From the NCBI GenBank assembly GCA_900549105.1, contig URND01000001.1:23218-87217 (forward strand): a stretch of 64,000 nucleotides of DNA. The letters are read 5' to 3'. A program made the position numbers and the translations under genes. The stretch comes from an uncultured Eubacteriales bacterium (GTDB lineage: Bacteria; Bacillota; Clostridia; Lachnospirales; Lachnospiraceae). Positions 62,595-64,000 of the stretch are shown here, one piece after another. The notes under the pieces are model-generated. The model saw nothing but the letters and a program-made list of their open reading frames with translations. It was not told the DNA's origin and made no database searches. Position 1 is the stretch's first letter, and each line of letters opens with the position of its first letter.

Positions 62595-64000
62595 TCGGCC
62601 TTCCTCCCATTATCTCATATATTTTTTCCATATCCAGCGATTTGCGTATCAAATCTGCCAGTTTGTCATATTCCGCTTCTTTATAGGCTTTCATATCCGG
62701 CCTGCGGGCAGAGAATTTCTGCCGGTCTCCCCCGGAAGCTGCCCCGTTTTCCTCCGTCAAATGATATCTTTCCATCAAGGTGTCAATAAAACGGGGGAAG
62801 AAATCTCCATCATCAAAAATGCCGTGCAGATAGGTCCCCATCACCGTTTCCCCGCGGTTGATCACCCCATCCATCCGGCCATCCGAAAGACTTATCCAAG
62901 GTGAAAATTCTCCGGAACTGCCGATGTGTTCCAATCCGTCCGGCCGGGAATCATTCACATGAATCTCATCATCCTCTGTCCGGGAATCATTCGCAAGAAT
63001 CCCCTCATCCTCTATCCGGGAATCTCCCATATGGATCTCATAGCCTTCCACCAAACAGCCGTTCCAGCTTCCGCAGCGAATTTCCCCGTGAATCCGGGTT
63101 CGGACTTTTTCTTTTCGGAAGTTTGTTTCTACAGGCAGCAGGCCCATTCCGGCCATCCGGCCGCCTTCCTCCACGCCTTCCGAATCGGACAGAATATTGC
63201 CCATCATCTGATAGCCGCCGCAGATGCCCATCACGGTAACACCATCTCTGGAAAGCCGGATAACCTGCTCTTCCAGCCCGTTATTCCGCATCCACCGCAA
63301 ATCAGCCATTGTATTTTTTGTCCCCGGAATTAAAATCAGATGGGGACTGCCAAGTTTTGACACCCTGTCCACATACCGCAGAGATACGCCTTCCAGCCGT
63401 TCAAAAGCCGTAAAATCGGTAAAATTAGAAATATGGGGCAGGCGGATAACCGCCGCATCCAATCCTCCGGTCATTTCTTCCGCCAACAAATGCTCAGAAA
63501 GACTATCCTCATCATCGATATCAATTTTTTCCATCGGGACAAGGCCGACCACCGGAATATTCACCAAATCCTCTATCATCCGGACACCGGGCTTTAAAAT
63601 CGCCAAATCGCCGCGGAATTTGTTGATAATAAGCCCCCGGATGCGCTTCTGCTCCTCCGGTTCCAACAATTTCACAGTGCCATAGAGGGAGGCAAAAACG
63701 CCGCCCCTGTCGATATCTCCGACAAGAAGCACCGGGGCATCCACCATCTTCGCCAGCCCCATATTGACAATATCATTTTCCTTTAAATTGATTTCCGCCG
63801 GGCTGCCTGCGCCCTCAATGACAATAATATCATAGGCTTCCGACAGCCGTTCATAGGCCGCCATGATATCCGGAATCAGTTCTGTTTTATGTCTGAAATA
63901 ATCCATGGCCTTCATCTGCCCCCGAACCCGGCCATTGACAATCACCTGGGAACCGGTATGACTTGTCGGTTTCAGCAAAATCGGATTCATATCGGCAGGC
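62587..64000 (-). CDS. cobQ: Cobyric acid synthase CobQ, N-terminus beyond window
   Basis: The frame is open to the right edge (codons Pro-Ala-Asp before MNPILLKP), so the N-terminal P-loop is outside. About 470 visible residues: VIEGAGSPAEINL, GDIDRGGVFAS, then the class I glutaminase part with nucleophile MGICGGYQMMG and catalytic His TYLHGIFDDG. Amidates the cobyrinate ring in B12 biosynthesis. A 36-bp repeat, present three times, is inserted after GYEIHMGDS (see entry). Confidence 0.93.
   Translation of the reverse strand, partial: PADMNPILLKPTSHTGSQVIVNGRVRGQMKAMDYFRHKTELIPDIMAAYERLSEAYDIIVIEGAGSPAEINLKENDIVNMGLAKMVDAPVLLVGDIDRGGVFASLYGTVKLLEPEEQKRIRGLIINKFRGDLAILKPGVRMIEDLVNIPVVGLVPMEKIDIDDEDSLSEHLLAEEMTGGLDAAVIRLPHISNFTDFTAFERLEGVSLRYVDRVSKLGSPHLILIPGTKNTMADLRWMRNNGLEEQVIRLSRDGVTVMGICGGYQMMGNILSDSEGVEEGGRMAGMGLLPVETNFRKEKVRTRIHGEIRCGSWNGCLVEGYEIHMGDSRIEDEGILANDSRTEDDEIHVNDSRPDGLEHIGSSGEFSPWISLSDGRMDGVINRGETVMGTYLHGIFDDGDFFPRFIDTLMERYHLTEENGAASGGDRQKFSARRPDMKAYKEAEYDKLADLIRKSLDMEKIYEIMGGRPNV
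62944..63051. repeat. 36-bp tandem repeat, three copies, inside cobQ
   Basis: Units start at 62944, 62980 and 63016, each with ccgggaatc. The first two copies are nearly identical and the third diverges. On the protein side they are 12-residue units around DSRxEDxx (HMGDSRIEDEG, LANDSRTEDDE, HVNDSRPDGLE). They follow the conserved GYEIHMG motif, copies of which are seen in the later units. The reading frame is kept. Confidence 0.88.

Noticed and set aside
62944..63051. CRISPR-like repeat
   Set aside because: Units are directly adjacent without spacers and lie in frame within cobQ.

Overview
The window looks like a chromosomal segment of an anaerobic, spore-forming Clostridia, most probably a gut Lachnospiraceae-type bacterium. 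The basis is gene content and order: a complete spoIIIA operon, the Firmicutes order nusB-xseA-xseB-ispA-dxs-tlyA-nadK-argR-recN-spoIVB, a T-box in front of thrS, a tungsten aldehyde oxidoreductase cluster, oxygen-sensitive 2-hydroxyacyl-CoA dehydratase genes, and strong AGGAGG-type ribosome sites. Species cannot be named from the sequence alone.

Layout. 1-10.76 kb is the distal end of a siphovirus-type prophage on the + strand: tape-measure C-terminus, Dit, a very long tail-associated protein, a receptor-binding protein with an HxH tip, an unknown protein, a holin-like membrane protein and a GH25 endolysin, closed by a terminator. 10.77-14.4 kb has a small acidic hypothetical gene, a 2-hydroxyacyl-CoA dehydratase-family gene, a dehydratase-activase fusion with a ribosome site inside its linker, and a remnant of degV. 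14.4-17.65 kb is an A+T-rich three-gene cassette on the minus strand: a membrane protein of unknown function, an AAA ATPase and an RloB/TOPRIM-like protein. This is a probable anti-phage module and my best candidate for an undescribed system. 17.75-20.6 kb has uppP, infC-rpmI-rplT behind an attenuator leader, and a DJ-1/PfpI gene. 20.6-25.8 kb is an MMPL exporter, a repeat-rich secreted partner and a divergent TetR regulator with three matching operator boxes. 25.9-28.9 kb holds thrS with its T-box and bioY with a BirA-type operator.

29-39.8 kb is a tungsten module read leftward: tungstate ABC transporter (tupABC), two MoeA-type genes, a ThiF/MoeB-type enzyme, tungsten aldehyde oxidoreductase, a MoaD-like carrier, a ferredoxin-alcohol dehydrogenase fusion that is broken by a frameshift and a stop, and moaA. 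It lies directly downstream of spoIVB, where spo0A is usually found in Clostridia and Bacilli. 39.9-50.3 kb is the housekeeping and sporulation block spoIVB, recN, argR, nadK, tlyA, dxs, ispA, xseB, xseA, nusB and an Asp23-family gene. 50.35-55.5 kb is spoIIIAA-AH. 55.6-57.9 kb is a PadR/DUF1700/DUF4097/PspC envelope-stress-like set behind a strong promoter with an embedded dyad. 58-64 kb has a tyrosine phosphatase, a divergent methylglyoxal-synthase-like gene, a pyruvate kinase without a C-terminal domain, a patatin-like lipase, efp, yqeG, and cobQ, which runs off the right edge and carries a 36-bp tandem repeat inside its reading frame.

Most genes from 18.6 kb rightward are on the minus strand and tightly packed, with stop/start overlaps of 1-14 bases that indicate translational coupling. 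No rRNA, tRNA, CRISPR array, insertion sequence or integrase was seen. No unexplained gene-free stretch exceeds about 300 bases: the longest, 27.86-28.35 kb, holds the thrS T-box and the bioY control region, and 19.75-20.0 kb holds the infC leader and promoter.
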